Positions 44,098-52,454 of a stretch of DNA of 64,000 bases are shown here, one piece after another. Numbering within the stretch: position 1 is the stretch's first letter; every line of letters starts with the position of its first letter. Below the pieces are notes generated by a model. That model had not been told where the DNA came from and made no database searches. It saw only the letters and a list, made by a program, of their open reading frames with translations. The DNA comes from Streptomyces sp. NBC_01408 (GTDB lineage: Bacteria; Actinomycetota; Actinomycetes; Streptomycetales; Streptomycetaceae): positions 1,481,001 to 1,545,000 of the forward strand of contig NZ_JAPEPJ010000001.1 in assembly GCF_026340255.1 (NCBI RefSeq). Reading direction: 5' to 3'. A program made the translations under genes and the position numbers.

Positions 44098-44166
44098 GGT
44101 GGGGTGAGAGTCCACACCGGCCCCCCGGTAGCCAGCACGCAGTCCGCAGAGACGAGGAAGAAACCC

Positions 44167-45126
44167 GTGAGCGACGTTCGAAACGTGATCATCATCGGTT
44201 CCGGGCCGGCCGGTTACACCGCCGCGCTGTACACCGCACGCGCTTCGCTCAAGCCTCTGGTCTTCGAAGGCGCCGTCACTGCTGGTGGCGCGCTGATGAA
44301 CACCACCGAGGTCGAGAACTTCCCCGGCTTCCGGGACGGCATCATGGGTCCGGACCTCATGGACAACATGCGCGCCCAGGCCGAGCGTTTCGGCGCCGAG
44401 CTGATCCCCGACGACATCGTGTCCGTCGACCTGTCCGGTGAGATCAAGACCGTCACCGACACCGCCGGCACCGTGCACCGCGCCAAGGCCGTCATCATCA
44501 CCACGGGCTCCCAGCACCGCAAGCTCGGCCTGCCCAACGAGGACGCGCTGTCCGGCCGCGGTGTCTCCTGGTGCGCCACTTGCGACGGGTTCTTCTTCAA
44601 GGACCAGGACATCGCCGTCGTCGGCGGCGGCGACACCGCGATCGAGGAAGCCACCTTCCTCTCCCGGTTCGCCAAGTCGGTCACGATCGTCCACCGCCGC
44701 GACAGCCTGCGCGCCTCCAAGGCCATGCAGGACCGCGCGTTCGCCGATCCCAAGATCAAGTTCTCCTGGGACAGCGAGGTCGCCGAGATCCACGGCGAGC
44801 AGAAGCTCTCCGGCCTCACCCTGCGCAACACCAAGACCAGTGAGACCTTCGCGCTGCCCGTGACCGGCCTCTTCATCGCCGTCGGCCACGACCCGCGCAC
44901 CGAGCTGTTCAAGGACCAGCTGGAACTCGACGACGAGGGCTACCTGAAGGTCGCCGCTCCGTCCACCCGGACCAACCTCTCCGGCGTGTTCGGCGCGGGC
45001 GACGTCGTGGACCACACGTACCGTCAGGCGATCACCGCCGCGGGCACGGGCTGCTCGGCCGCTCTCGACGCCGAGCGCTTCCTTGCCGCCCTCGCGGACA
45101 CCCAGCCCGCCCACGCGACTGTCTGA
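44167..45126 (+). CDS. trxB: Thioredoxin reductase
   Basis: A 319-residue low-Mr thioredoxin reductase. The FAD motif is [16 protein letters not shown] near residue 12, the redox CATC near 137-140 ([10 protein letters not shown]), the NADPH motif [12 protein letters not shown], and the final FAD motif [15 protein letters not shown]. It reduces thioredoxin with NADPH. GTG start 44167 is chosen; the open frame upstream covers the promoter. Confidence 0.96.
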   Translation: MSDVRNVIIIGSGPAGYTAALYTARASLKPLVFEGAVTAGGALMNTTEVENFPGFRDGIMGPDLMDNMRAQAERFGAELIPDDIVSVDLSGEIKTVTDTAGTVHRAKAVIITTGSQHRKLGLPNEDALSGRGVSWCATCDGFFFKDQDIAVVGGGDTAIEEATFLSRFAKSVTIVHRRDSLRASKAMQDRAFADPKIKFSWDSEVAEIHGEQKLSGLTLRNTKTSETFALPVTGLFIAVGHDPRTELFKDQLELDDEGYLKVAAPSTRTNLSGVFGAGDVVDHTYRQAITAAGTGCSAALDAERFLAALADTQPAHATV

Positions 45127-45174
45127 CTTCTCCACCCCACACCCCACACCCCGCAGGAAAAGAAGGAGGCCGCT

Positions 45175-45516
45175 GTGGCCGGCACCCTCAAGAACGTGAC
45201 CGACGCAGACTTCGACGCCGAGGTCCTCAAGAGCGACAAGCCCGTACTGGTGGACTTCTGGGCCGCCTGGTGCGGACCGTGCCGCCAGATCGCGCCCTCC
45301 CTCGAGGCCATCGCCGCCGAGCACGGCGACGAGATCGAGATCGTCAAGCTGAACATCGACGAGAACCCTGCCACCGCTGCCAAGTACGGCGTCATGTCCA
45401 TCCCGACGCTGAACGTCTACCAGGGCGGCGAGGTCGTCAAGACCATCGTCGGAGCCAAGCCGAAGGCCGCCATCCTGCGCGACCTCGCGGACTTCGTCGA
45501 GGCCAAGACCGCCTGA
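45175..45516 (+). CDS. trxA: Thioredoxin
   Basis: A 113-residue thioredoxin with the WCGPC active site near residues 31-35 and the cis-Pro in VMSIPTLNVY. It starts at a GTG with AAGGAGG six bases upstream, 48 bp after trxB, and is likely cotranscribed from the SigR promoter. A strong terminator follows. Confidence 0.97.
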   Translation: MAGTLKNVTDADFDAEVLKSDKPVLVDFWAAWCGPCRQIAPSLEAIAAEHGDEIEIVKLNIDENPATAAKYGVMSIPTLNVYQGGEVVKTIVGAKPKAAILRDLADFVEAKTA

Positions 45517-45549
45517 CGCTCCGCACTTTTCCCGCAACGCAGCTCACGT

Positions 45550-45588
45550 GAAACGGGGCCGCCCCCTCTCAGGGGGCGGCCCCGTTTC
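45550..45588. terminator. Strong bidirectional terminator after trxA
   Basis: A perfect 18-bp stem (45550-45567 and 45571-45588) with a CTC loop, AAACGGGG on one side and CCCCGTTT on the other, between the converging trxA and GNAT genes. Confidence 0.85.
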
Positions 45589-45599
45589 GCTGGTCCGGC

Positions 45600-46217
45600 T
45601 CACAGCGGTCGCAGCGCCGGCTCCTTCCGGGCGGCACCCAGAAGCCGGTCCAGGGCCAGCTCCACGTCTTCCTTCCACGAGAGCGTCGACCGCAACTCCA
45701 GCCTCAACCGCGGATGCAGCGGGTGCGGCCGCACCGTCTTGAACCCCACCGCCAGCAAGTGGTCCGCCGGCAGCAGACACGCCGGACCCTCCCACCGCGC
45801 ATCCCCGAAGGCCTCGATCGCGCGGAACCCCCGCCGCAGCAGATCCTTGGCCACCGTCTGGACCATGACCCGGCCCAGCCCCTGCCCCTGATAGCCCGGT
45901 GTGATCCAGGCCGTGATCAGCTGAACGGCATCCGGAGAAACGGGACTGGTCGGGAACGCCGTGGCCCGCGGCACGTAGGCCGGCGGCGCGTACAGCACGA
46001 AGCCCACCGGAACCTCGTCCACATAGACCACGCGGCCACACGATCCCCACTCCAGCAGGACGGCGGAGATCCACGCTTCCTTCTCCAAGGCCGCGTTACC
46101 CGCCTTCACGGCGGCTTCGCCGCTGACGGGATCCAGCTCCCAGAACACACAGGACCGGCAACGCCGGGGCAAGTCCTGGAGGTTGTCCAGCGTGAGCGGT
46201 ACCAGCCGACGACCCAT
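45600..46217 (-). CDS. GNAT-family N-acetyltransferase
   Basis: A 205-residue GNAT protein. The N-terminus has RRCRSCVFWELDP, a short Cys/His patch; motif A for acetyl-CoA binding is TPGYQGQGLGRVMVQ, with Q-G-x-G-L-G. It belongs to the GNAT group next to parAB in Streptomyces. No known substrate. It is probably not cotranscribed with parB because a terminator lies between them. Confidence 0.85.
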   Translation of the reverse strand: MGRRLVPLTLDNLQDLPRRCRSCVFWELDPVSGEAAVKAGNAALEKEAWISAVLLEWGSCGRVVYVDEVPVGFVLYAPPAYVPRATAFPTSPVSPDAVQLITAWITPGYQGQGLGRVMVQTVAKDLLRRGFRAIEAFGDARWEGPACLLPADHLLAVGFKTVRPHPLHPRLRLELRSTLSWKEDVELALDRLLGAARKEPALRPL

Positions 46218-46298
46218 GAACGCATCGTATCCACTGCCCCGTCTTTCTTCGACGGCGCAGCTCCACGACAGCAGACCGGATGAAACCCAGACAAAACC

Positions 46299-46340
46299 AG
46301 GGGCGGACCGCTCCGGTTCACACCGGCACGATCCGCCCCT
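46299..46340 (-). terminator. Terminator of parAB
   Basis: AGGGGCGGA (46299-46307) pairs with TCCGCCCCT (46332-46340), with a possible inner CCGG pair, followed on the minus strand by TGGTTTTGTC. It lies 21 bp after the parB stop. Confidence 0.75.
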
Positions 46341-46360
46341 CAGTCCTCAGCGGTCCGGGA

Positions 46361-47455
46361 TCACTCCCCGGAGAGCCCCTGCTCCAGCACCCGGCCCTCG
46401 CCCGGCGCCAGCGTGCCCAGAATCCGCTCCAGATCCTCCATCGAAGCGAACTCGACGGTGATCTTGCCCTTCTTCTGGCCCAGGTCGACCTTCACCCGCG
46501 TCTCGAACCGGTCCGACAGGCGCGTCGCCAGCTCACTGAGCGCCGGAGCCACCCGGGCGCCCGCCCGCGGCCCCTTCGGCTTGACCGCGCTGGAAGGCTC
46601 CGAAGCCATCAGCGTCACGATCTCCTCGACCGCACGCACCGACAACCCCTCGGCCACGATGCGGTGCGCCAGCCGGTCCTGCTCCTCGGAGTCCTCCACG
46701 GACAGCAGCGCACGCGCATGCCCCGCCGACAGCACTCCCGCGGCCACCCGACGCTGCACCGAGGGCGACAGCTTCAGCAGACGCAGCGTGTTCGAGACCT
46801 GCGGCCGCGAGCGCCCGATCCGGTCCGCCAACTGGTCGTGCGTGCAGTTGAAGTCCTGAAGCAGCTGATCGTAGGCCGCGGCCTCCTCCAGCGGGTTCAG
46901 CTGCGCCCGGTGCAGGTTCTCCAGCAAGGCGTCCAGCAGCAGCTTCTCGTCGTCCGTCGCCCGGATGATCGCCGGAATGCGCTCAAGCCCAGCCTCCCGG
47001 CACGCGCGCCAGCGCCGCTCACCCATGATCAGCTCATAGCGGCCGGGAGCCGCCTGCCGCACGACCACCGGCTGGAGCAGACCCACCTCCTGGATGGAGG
47101 TCACCAGCTCCGCGAGCGCGTCCTCGTCGAACACCTCACGCGGCTGCCGCGGGTTCGGCGTGATCACGTCCATCGGCAGCTCGGCGAACGTAGCCCCCGC
47201 CACGCCCTGGGCCTCAGGCCCTGCCGTCGGCTCCGGCACGGTCACCGTTCCGGCCCCGGGCGATGTTTCACGTGAAACATCGGCCTGCGCCAGCGCGGCG
47301 AGCTTCGCCGCCGCGACCCCGCGCTCCGAAGTCAGCACCGGCACCGCTGACGGAGACGTCGACCCGCCACCCATCGCGGGTGGTGTCTGCTCCTGCGGAG
47401 CCGCGGGGATCAGTGCACCGAGCCCCCGCCCCAGACCTCTGCGTCGCTCACTCAC
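46361..47455 (-). CDS. parB: Chromosome partitioning protein ParB
   Basis: A 364-residue ParB. The N-terminal CTPase domain has [16 protein letters not shown] and [14 protein letters not shown]; the HTH domain [21 protein letters not shown] binds parS. The C-terminal part dimerises. The first 110 residues include a flexible leader with Asp-Val-Ser-Arg-Glu-Thr coded by the parS site at 47265. The GTG overlaps the parA stop by four bases. It loads on parS sites, spreads along the origin region and helps segregate chromosomes during sporulation. Confidence 0.97.
   Translation of the reverse strand: MSERRRGLGRGLGALIPAAPQEQTPPAMGGGSTSPSAVPVLTSERGVAAAKLAALAQADVSRETSPGAGTVTVPEPTAGPEAQGVAGATFAELPMDVITPNPRQPREVFDEDALAELVTSIQEVGLLQPVVVRQAAPGRYELIMGERRWRACREAGLERIPAIIRATDDEKLLLDALLENLHRAQLNPLEEAAAYDQLLQDFNCTHDQLADRIGRSRPQVSNTLRLLKLSPSVQRRVAAGVLSAGHARALLSVEDSEEQDRLAHRIVAEGLSVRAVEEIVTLMASEPSSAVKPKGPRAGARVAPALSELATRLSDRFETRVKVDLGQKKGKITVEFASMEDLERILGTLAPGEGRVLEQGLSGE
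47265..47278. promoter_or_regulatory. parS: parS site inside parB
   Basis: Exact GTTTCACGTGAAAC; read in the parB frame as Val-Ser-Arg-Glu-Thr. Extended to a 22-bp palindrome. Confidence 0.95.
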
Positions 47456-48540
47456 TGGATCCCCTCCGCCACACTCTGCGTGCTGTTCATGCCCGCGCCC
47501 AGATGGGCCTGCTGGGCGTCGTACTGAATTCCGACCCCGCGGTACGCGATCTCGCGCGCCGCCTCCAGATAGGAGAGGGAACCGCTGGAACCCGGGTCGT
47601 AGGTGAGCACCGTCTGGCCATAGCTCGGCGCTTCAGAAATACGCACCGACCTGGGGATGCTCGTCCGCAGCACCTCTTTGCCGAAGTGGCTGCGCACCTC
47701 CTCCGCCACCTGCGAGGCCAGCCGGGTCCTGCCGTCGTACATCGTCAGCAGGATCGTCGACACGTGCAGCGTCGGGTTCAGGTGGGCCCGCACCAGGTCG
47801 ACGTTGCGCAGCAGCTGCCCCAGCCCCTCCAGCGCGTAGTACTCGCACTGGATCGGAATGAGCACCTCCGCGCCGGCCACCAGCGCGTTCACCGTCAGCA
47901 GGCCCAGCGAGGGCGGGCAGTCGATCAGGATGTAGTCCAGCGGCTGCTCGTACGCCTGGATCGCCCGCTGGAGCCGGCTCTCGCGGGCCACCAGGGACAC
48001 CAGCTCGATCTCCGCGCCCGCCAGGTCGATCGTGGCCGGGGCACAGAAGAGGCCCTCCACGTCCACCACCGGCTGGACGACCTCCAGCAGCGGCCGGCTG
48101 TCGACGAGGACGTCGTAGATCGACGGAACATCCGCGTGGTGGTCGATACCCAGGGCTGTGGACGCGTTGCCCTGCGGGTCGAGGTCGACCACGAGGACGC
48201 GCGCGCCGTGCAGGGCCAGCGAGGCCGCCAGATTCACGGTCGTCGTGGTCTTGCCCACGCCGCCCTTCTGGTTGGCGACCACCATGACGCGGGTCTGCTC
48301 CGGCCTGGGCAGACGTGCGCCGGCCCGTCCCATCGCCTCGACGGCCAGCTGGGCGGCTCGGCCGATAGGGGTGTCGTTGTCTACAAGGGCGGGCGGCAAT
48401 GTTTCACGTGAAACATCCTCACCTGCCGATTCAGAGCGGGGACCGGGGACCGGGTCGGCCATCGGCCCCGCGAGGTTGGCGTCGGACCGCACGGTGTCAC
48501 TCTCCTCGACATCAGGCTCGCGATGAACAGAGCCTCCCAT
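47452..48540 (-). CDS. parA: Chromosome partitioning ATPase ParA
   Basis: A 362-residue ParA from this start. The deviant Walker A is [19 protein letters not shown], and [13 protein letters not shown] and [16 protein letters not shown] follow. It dimerises with ATP on the nucleoid and organises ParB-bound origins before sporulation septation. The first 90 residues are low complexity and include Asp-Val-Ser-Arg-Glu-Thr from a parS site at 48401. ATG 48540 is chosen from recollection of other Streptomyces ParA N-termini; the open frame reaches a GTG at 48702 whose first residues come from a parS palindrome. Confidence 0.93.
   Translation of the reverse strand: MGGSVHREPDVEESDTVRSDANLAGPMADPVPGPRSESAGEDVSRETLPPALVDNDTPIGRAAQLAVEAMGRAGARLPRPEQTRVMVVANQKGGVGKTTTTVNLAASLALHGARVLVVDLDPQGNASTALGIDHHADVPSIYDVLVDSRPLLEVVQPVVDVEGLFCAPATIDLAGAEIELVSLVARESRLQRAIQAYEQPLDYILIDCPPSLGLLTVNALVAGAEVLIPIQCEYYALEGLGQLLRNVDLVRAHLNPTLHVSTILLTMYDGRTRLASQVAEEVRSHFGKEVLRTSIPRSVRISEAPSYGQTVLTYDPGSSGSLSYLEAAREIAYRGVGIQYDAQQAHLGAGMNSTQSVAEGIQ
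48401..48414. promoter_or_regulatory. parS: parS site inside parA
   Basis: Exact GTTTCACGTGAAAC; read in the parA frame as Val-Ser-Arg-Glu-Thr in the disordered N-terminal region. Confidence 0.95.
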
Positions 48541-48577
48541 GTCACCGGGGTCGCGAACCAGCGGGGCCCGTACTCCT

Positions 48578-48603
48578 GTGGATGAATCCACCGATGTGGA
48601 CAA
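48578..48603. promoter_or_regulatory. DnaA boxes upstream of parA
   Basis: TGTGGATGA (48578-48586) and TGTGGACAA (48595-48603), the latter the perfect preferred Streptomyces box in reverse. They lie 38-63 bp upstream of the chosen parA start, in its probable leader, and 84 bp from the parS at 48687. Confidence 0.65.
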
Positions 48604-48686
48604 CTCCGTCCCCCCAGTCTCCTTACGGTGACGGGGGGACGCAGCCGCACGACCGCGGCTGATGATTCCGTGCAGCAGAGAGCGAC

Positions 48687-48700
48687 GTTTCACGTGAAAC
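48687..48700. promoter_or_regulatory. parS: parS site between parA and rsmG
   Basis: Exact GTTTCACGTGAAAC in the gap upstream of parA. It is the parS nearest to oriC in this window. Confidence 0.95.
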
Positions 48701-48805
48701 ACGATGCCCGGGTGGAGTCTTCGCGCCGCTACGACACTCCGAAATCCATACCTATAGGGCCCAACGCACGCGAAATATCCACCGCACCCCCGTGGAACGG
48801 AAGGA

Positions 48806-49522
48806 TCAGCGGCGCCGGCGCGTACGGCTCACCCGGGCTGCCTTAGCCCGCTTGGCCGCGAACCTCACCCCACCGGGGCTCTCCCCGACCTCGACCCGCA
48901 CCACCGTCGACATCGGGTCCACCACACCCTCGCCCACGTGAAGCACTGAGGTCTTCACCACACCGAGCTTGGTCAGCGCGACCTTCGCCGCCACCAGCTC
49001 CTCCTCGGCGGTGTCGCCCTTCAGGGCGAGCATCTCCCCGTACGGCCGCAGCAGGGGCACGCCCCAGCCGGCCAGCCGGTCCAGCGGGGCGACCGCGCGA
49101 GCCGTCACCACATGGACGGGCTGCACCTTGCCGAGTACCTCCTCGGCCCGACCACGCACGACGGTCACGTGGTCCAGGCCCAGCAGCTCCACGGCCTCCT
49201 GGAGGAAGGTCGTCCGCCTCAGCAGCGGCTCCAGCAAAGTGATCTTTAGGTCGCGCCGTACCAGGGCCAGCGGGATGCCGGGCAGCCCCGCACCCGAGCC
49301 CACGTCGCACACGGTGACGCCCTGGGGCACCACCTCCGACAGGACCGCGCAGTTCAGCAGGTGCCGCTCCCACAGGCGAGGCACCTCGCGCGGCCCGATG
49401 AGGCCCCGCTTGACCCCCGCATCCGCCAGCAGCTCCGCATACCGCACAGCTTCCGGGAAATACTCACCGAACACCGCGCGCGCCTCTTCGGGCGCCGGGG
49501 GAAGCTCCGCTGCCTCCGTCAC
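48806..49522 (-). CDS. rsmG: 16S rRNA m7G methyltransferase RsmG (GidB)
   Basis: A 238-residue class I methyltransferase that adds m7G527 to 16S rRNA. The SAM motif is VCDVGSGAGLPGIPLAL, and PRLWERHLLNC and VVTARAVAPLDRLAGW are family blocks. The C-terminus is Arg-rich. GTG 49522 is used; upstream codons to 49561 have no supporting ribosome site. Loss of rsmG in Streptomyces is known to give low-level streptomycin resistance. Confidence 0.95.
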   Translation of the reverse strand: MTEAAELPPAPEEARAVFGEYFPEAVRYAELLADAGVKRGLIGPREVPRLWERHLLNCAVLSEVVPQGVTVCDVGSGAGLPGIPLALVRRDLKITLLEPLLRRTTFLQEAVELLGLDHVTVVRGRAEEVLGKVQPVHVVTARAVAPLDRLAGWGVPLLRPYGEMLALKGDTAEEELVAAKVALTKLGVVKTSVLHVGEGVVDPMSTVVRVEVGESPGGVRFAAKRAKAARVSRTRRRR

Positions 49523-49605
49523 GGGGACCGTCCTTCCGTACCGCAAGGTTTGTAAAACCACGTCGTTGAAATGCCGCTTTGTTCACTGGCCAGGCTGACA
49601 AACAT

Positions 49606-49634
49606 CGGCCCCGCCTGCGACACAGACGGGGCCG
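49606..49634 (-). terminator. Possible terminator after jag
   Basis: CGGCCCCG (49606-49613) and CGGGGCCG (49627-49634) form an 8-bp GC stem between jag and rsmG on the minus strand. Confidence 0.45.
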
Positions 49635-49651
49635 GACAAGCTCGCTACCGG

Positions 49652-50164
49652 TCAGGCCGGGAGCACAACGACGAAGCGCTGCGGCTCCTCGCCCTCGGAC
49701 TCGCTCCGCAGACCTGCGGCCGCCACGGCGTCGTGGACGACCTTGCGCTCGAACGGGGTCATCGGCGCCAGCTTCAGCGGCTCGCCGGACGCCTTCACGT
49801 CCGCCGCGGCCTGGGCGCCCAGCGCCGCCAGCTCCTCACGCTTCTTCGCACGGAACCCGGCGATGTCCAGCATCAGCCGGCTGCGGTCTCCGGTCTCGCG
49901 GTGCACGGCGAGGCGGGTCAGCTCCTGAAGGGCTTCCAGGACCTCGCCGTCGCGGCCCACGAGCTTCTGCAGGTCGCGGCCGGCGGAGTCGCTGACGATG
50001 GACACGGCGGCCCGGTCGGCCTCGACGTCCATGTCGATGTCGCCGTCCAGGTCGGCGATGTCCAGCAGACCCTCGAGGTAGTCGGCCGCGATCTCGCCCT
50101 CCTGCTCGAGGCGGGTCAGGGTGTCGCCACCCTCAGCGGCGGCGGTTGTGGTGCCTTCCGTCAC
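49652..50164 (-). CDS. jag: Jag-like KH/R3H RNA-binding protein
   Basis: A 170-residue protein with a type II KH fold followed by an R3H domain (FERKVVHDAVAAAGL, with Arg-x3-His). It is the actinobacterial counterpart of Jag/KhpB, located next to yidC. It binds RNA; the exact targets are unknown. It starts 15 bp after yidC and is in the same operon. Confidence 0.9.
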   Translation of the reverse strand: MTEGTTTAAAEGGDTLTRLEQEGEIAADYLEGLLDIADLDGDIDMDVEADRAAVSIVSDSAGRDLQKLVGRDGEVLEALQELTRLAVHRETGDRSRLMLDIAGFRAKKREELAALGAQAAADVKASGEPLKLAPMTPFERKVVHDAVAAAGLRSESEGEEPQRFVVVLPA

Positions 50165-50179
50165 GGGAGGGACTCCTTC

Positions 50180-51283
50180 TTACTTCTTGGGAGAGGGCTT
50201 GCTGGGCGTCTGACGCTTCGACTTCGGCTGCCGCTTGGGCTGCTGCCGCTTCGCGGCACCGCCGCTCGCCGCATCAGCGTCGGCCGTCGCCTCGGAACTC
50301 TTGGTCACGGAGCCGTCCGCCTGCGCGGCCAGACCCTGCTTCGTGAGCGCCGTGATGAACTTGCGCTCGTTGTCGTTGCGGTCCGGGCCCTTGGCCACGA
50401 TCGCCGCCACGACCTTCTTCTTGCCCCGGCCCTTGACGTCGCCGTGCGCGCCGATCGACTTGAGCAGACGGGTCAGGTACTGGTCCTGGGCCTTGCTGCC
50501 CGGCGTCGGGTTCTGGTTGATCACGTACATCTGCTGGCCCATGGTCCACAGGTTCGTGGTCAGCCAGTAGACGAGGACACCGACGGGGAAGTTGATGCCC
50601 ATGACCGCGAAGATCACGGGGAAGATGTACATCAGCATCTTCTGCTGCTGCATGAACGGCGTCTTGACCGAGAGGTCGACGTTCTTCTGCATCAGCTGAC
50701 GCTGGGTGTAGAACTGCGACAGCGACATCAGGATGATCATGATCGCGGTCACGACACGCACATCGGTGATCGAGGCGTTCAGGCTGGCGACCTTCTCGGC
50801 GCTGTCCGTGAACTTCGCCGCCAGCGGGGCGCCAAAAATGTGCGCCTGACGCGCGCTCGCCAGCAGCGGACCGTCGATGTAACCGATCTCTTTGCCGCTG
50901 GCGATGCTCGAGAGCACGCTGTAGAGCGCGAAGAAGAACGGGGACTGCGCCAGGATGGGGAGGCACGAGGAGAGCGGGTTGGTACCCGTCTCCTTGTACA
51001 GCTTCATCATCTCTTCGGACTGACGCTGCTTGTCGTTCTTGTAGCGCTCCTGGATCACCTTCATCTTCGGCTGGAGCGCCTGCATACCCCGCGTCGCCTT
51101 GATCTGCTTCACGAAGAGCGGGATCAGACAGATACGGATCAAGATCACCAGGGACACGATGGACAGGCCCCAGGCCCACCCGCTGTCCGGCCCGAAGACC
51201 GCCCCGTACAGGCTGTGGAACTGGACGATGATCCACGACACGGGTGTGGTGATAAAGCTGAACAGACTGGCAATCGTGTCCAC
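50180..51283 (-). CDS. yidC: Membrane protein insertase YidC
   Basis: A 367-residue YidC/Oxa1 insertase with a hydrophobic N-terminus and core helices ([62 protein letters not shown]). The Arg in the first core helix (IRICLIPL) is the conserved hydrophilic groove residue. The C-terminus is Lys/Gln/Pro-rich. It inserts membrane proteins and helps fold them; part of the rpmH-rnpA-yidD-yidC-jag operon. Confidence 0.97.
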   Translation of the reverse strand: MDTIASLFSFITTPVSWIIVQFHSLYGAVFGPDSGWAWGLSIVSLVILIRICLIPLFVKQIKATRGMQALQPKMKVIQERYKNDKQRQSEEMMKLYKETGTNPLSSCLPILAQSPFFFALYSVLSSIASGKEIGYIDGPLLASARQAHIFGAPLAAKFTDSAEKVASLNASITDVRVVTAIMIILMSLSQFYTQRQLMQKNVDLSVKTPFMQQQKMLMYIFPVIFAVMGINFPVGVLVYWLTTNLWTMGQQMYVINQNPTPGSKAQDQYLTRLLKSIGAHGDVKGRGKKKVVAAIVAKGPDRNDNERKFITALTKQGLAAQADGSVTKSSEATADADAASGGAAKRQQPKRQPKSKRQTPSKPSPKK

Positions 51284-51286
51284 TAA

Positions 51287-51568
51287 TCAGGCTCCTTGAG
51301 CATTGCGAGATCTACGCAACGCACTGCGCAGCTGCTCGTGCCAACGCGGGCGTTTCCGGGGTGGGACATGATCCACACCACCCGGGGACCACGGATTGCA
51401 CCGCAGGATCCGCCAGGCGGTCAGAACCGTCCCCTTCACCGCACCATGCCGGTCGATGGCCGTGTACCCGTAGTGCGAGCACGAGGGGTAGTAGCGGCAC
51501 ACCGGCCCGAGCAGCGGACTGATCGTCCACTGGTACAGCTTGATCAAAGCGAGCAGCGGGTACTTCAT
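51287..51568 (-). CDS. yidD: Membrane protein insertion efficiency factor YidD
   Basis: A 93-residue YidD. The signature [23 protein letters not shown] is seen, and [11 protein letters not shown] near the end. It lies 3 bp before yidC and overlaps rnpA by four bases; it assists YidC-dependent insertion. Confidence 0.95.
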   Translation of the reverse strand: MKYPLLALIKLYQWTISPLLGPVCRYYPSCSHYGYTAIDRHGAVKGTVLTAWRILRCNPWSPGGVDHVPPRKRPRWHEQLRSALRRSRNAQGA

Positions 51569-51939
51569 CGAGCCACGCCTCCCAGGAGCCGCACCAGCGC
51601 GGCATCCAGGTCCCGGGCCAGTTCGTCGGGGCCGGCGTCGCCCGATCCGGGCAACGCACGTACCACCACCAGGCTACCGGCGGGCAGCTGAGCCAGCCGG
51701 TCGCGGACCAGATGGCGCAGACGGCGCTTCACCCGGTTACGGACGACGGCGCCGCCGACAGCCTTGCTGACGACGAAACCCGCACGCGTCGAGGGATCGA
51801 TCTCCCCCGGCTCGTGCGGGTCCGTTGAACCGCTTGTACGTAGGTGGACGACGAGGAGCGGGCGACCAGCCCGACGACCTCGGCGTACCGCGCTCGCGAA
51901 GTCCTCGCGCCGCCTCAGCCGGTTTTCGGGAGACAGCAC
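51565..51939 (-). CDS. rnpA: Ribonuclease P protein component
   Basis: A 124-residue RnpA. The conserved RNR block is [19 protein letters not shown], and [10 protein letters not shown] precedes it. It binds the RNase P RNA and helps remove the 5' leader of tRNAs. It follows rpmH by 21 bp. Confidence 0.95.
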   Translation of the reverse strand: MLSPENRLRRREDFASAVRRGRRAGRPLLVVHLRTSGSTDPHEPGEIDPSTRAGFVVSKAVGGAVVRNRVKRRLRHLVRDRLAQLPAGSLVVVRALPGSGDAGPDELARDLDAALVRLLGGVAR

Positions 51940-51960
51940 GATGTCACGACCTGCGTGTTG

Positions 51961-52098
51961 TTACGCGGAAAGGGCGGCGCGGCCCTTGCCACGACGGTTC
52001 GCGAGGATCGCGCGACCGGCACGGGTACGCATCCGGAGACGGAAGCCGTGGGTCTTGGCACGACGGCGGTTGTTCGGCTGGAAGGTGCGCTTGCTCAC
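51961..52098 (-). CDS. rpmH: 50S ribosomal protein L34
   Basis: A 45-residue very basic L34 beginning [20 protein letters not shown] and ending AALSA, the normal length. GTG start at 52098. It is the first gene of the minus-strand operon diverging from dnaA. Confidence 0.97.
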   Translation of the reverse strand: MSKRTFQPNNRRRAKTHGFRLRMRTRAGRAILANRRGKGRAALSA

Positions 52099-52454
52099 TC
52101 GGGGGCTCCAGAGAATGAATCGTTGTGGCGGGACATCGCCTGGCTGTCACCGTGCGCCCACGAGGAAACTCGCGTGTTCGCCCGAGTGGCACCGCTAAAC
52201 GATCACTATCAGTGACCTTCGCCCATCGGTAGGCAGGCGGCAGCAGCCATCGACAACTCGACCTCGTTACGGTACGCGCGGCTACGCCATCCGGTCAAAC
52301 CGAGCAGACGGTGCCCCACACTGTGCACAGGCTGTGGACAACGACTTGAACCGTACCGGTCGCGCTGACTACCGTTGTCCGACCCTGGATTTTTTGTCCC
52401 GACCGTCCCAAAGAACCACACATTCGTGGGACCCCCCGTGAGAGAGCGTGCTCT
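52099..52454. other. rpmH-dnaA divergent regulatory region
   Basis: A 356-bp gap with promoters for rpmH (minus) and dnaA (plus). Two DnaA boxes and a candidate dnaA promoter lie at 52321-52375. The 52381-52400 segment has a T-run (GGATTTTTTGTCC). Nothing else is clear. Confidence 0.7.
52321..52375 (+). promoter_or_regulatory. DnaA boxes and candidate dnaA promoter
   Basis: CTGTGCACA at 52321-52329 and the perfect box TGTGGACAA at 52333-52341 lie just before a -35-like TTGAAC (52346-52351) and, 18 bp on, a -10-like TACCGT (52370-52375). This layout fits autoregulation of dnaA by DnaA, as known in S. lividans. Confidence 0.65.

Noticed and set aside
48541..48702. Extended N-terminus of ParA from GTG 48702
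   Set aside because: The first residues come from parS, there is no ribosome site, and the region holds DnaA boxes. ATG 48540 is preferred, though not proven.
48930..48950. CCCACGTGAAGC as a parS site
   Set aside because: It shares only the central CACGTGAA with parS and lies in rsmG without palindromic flanks.
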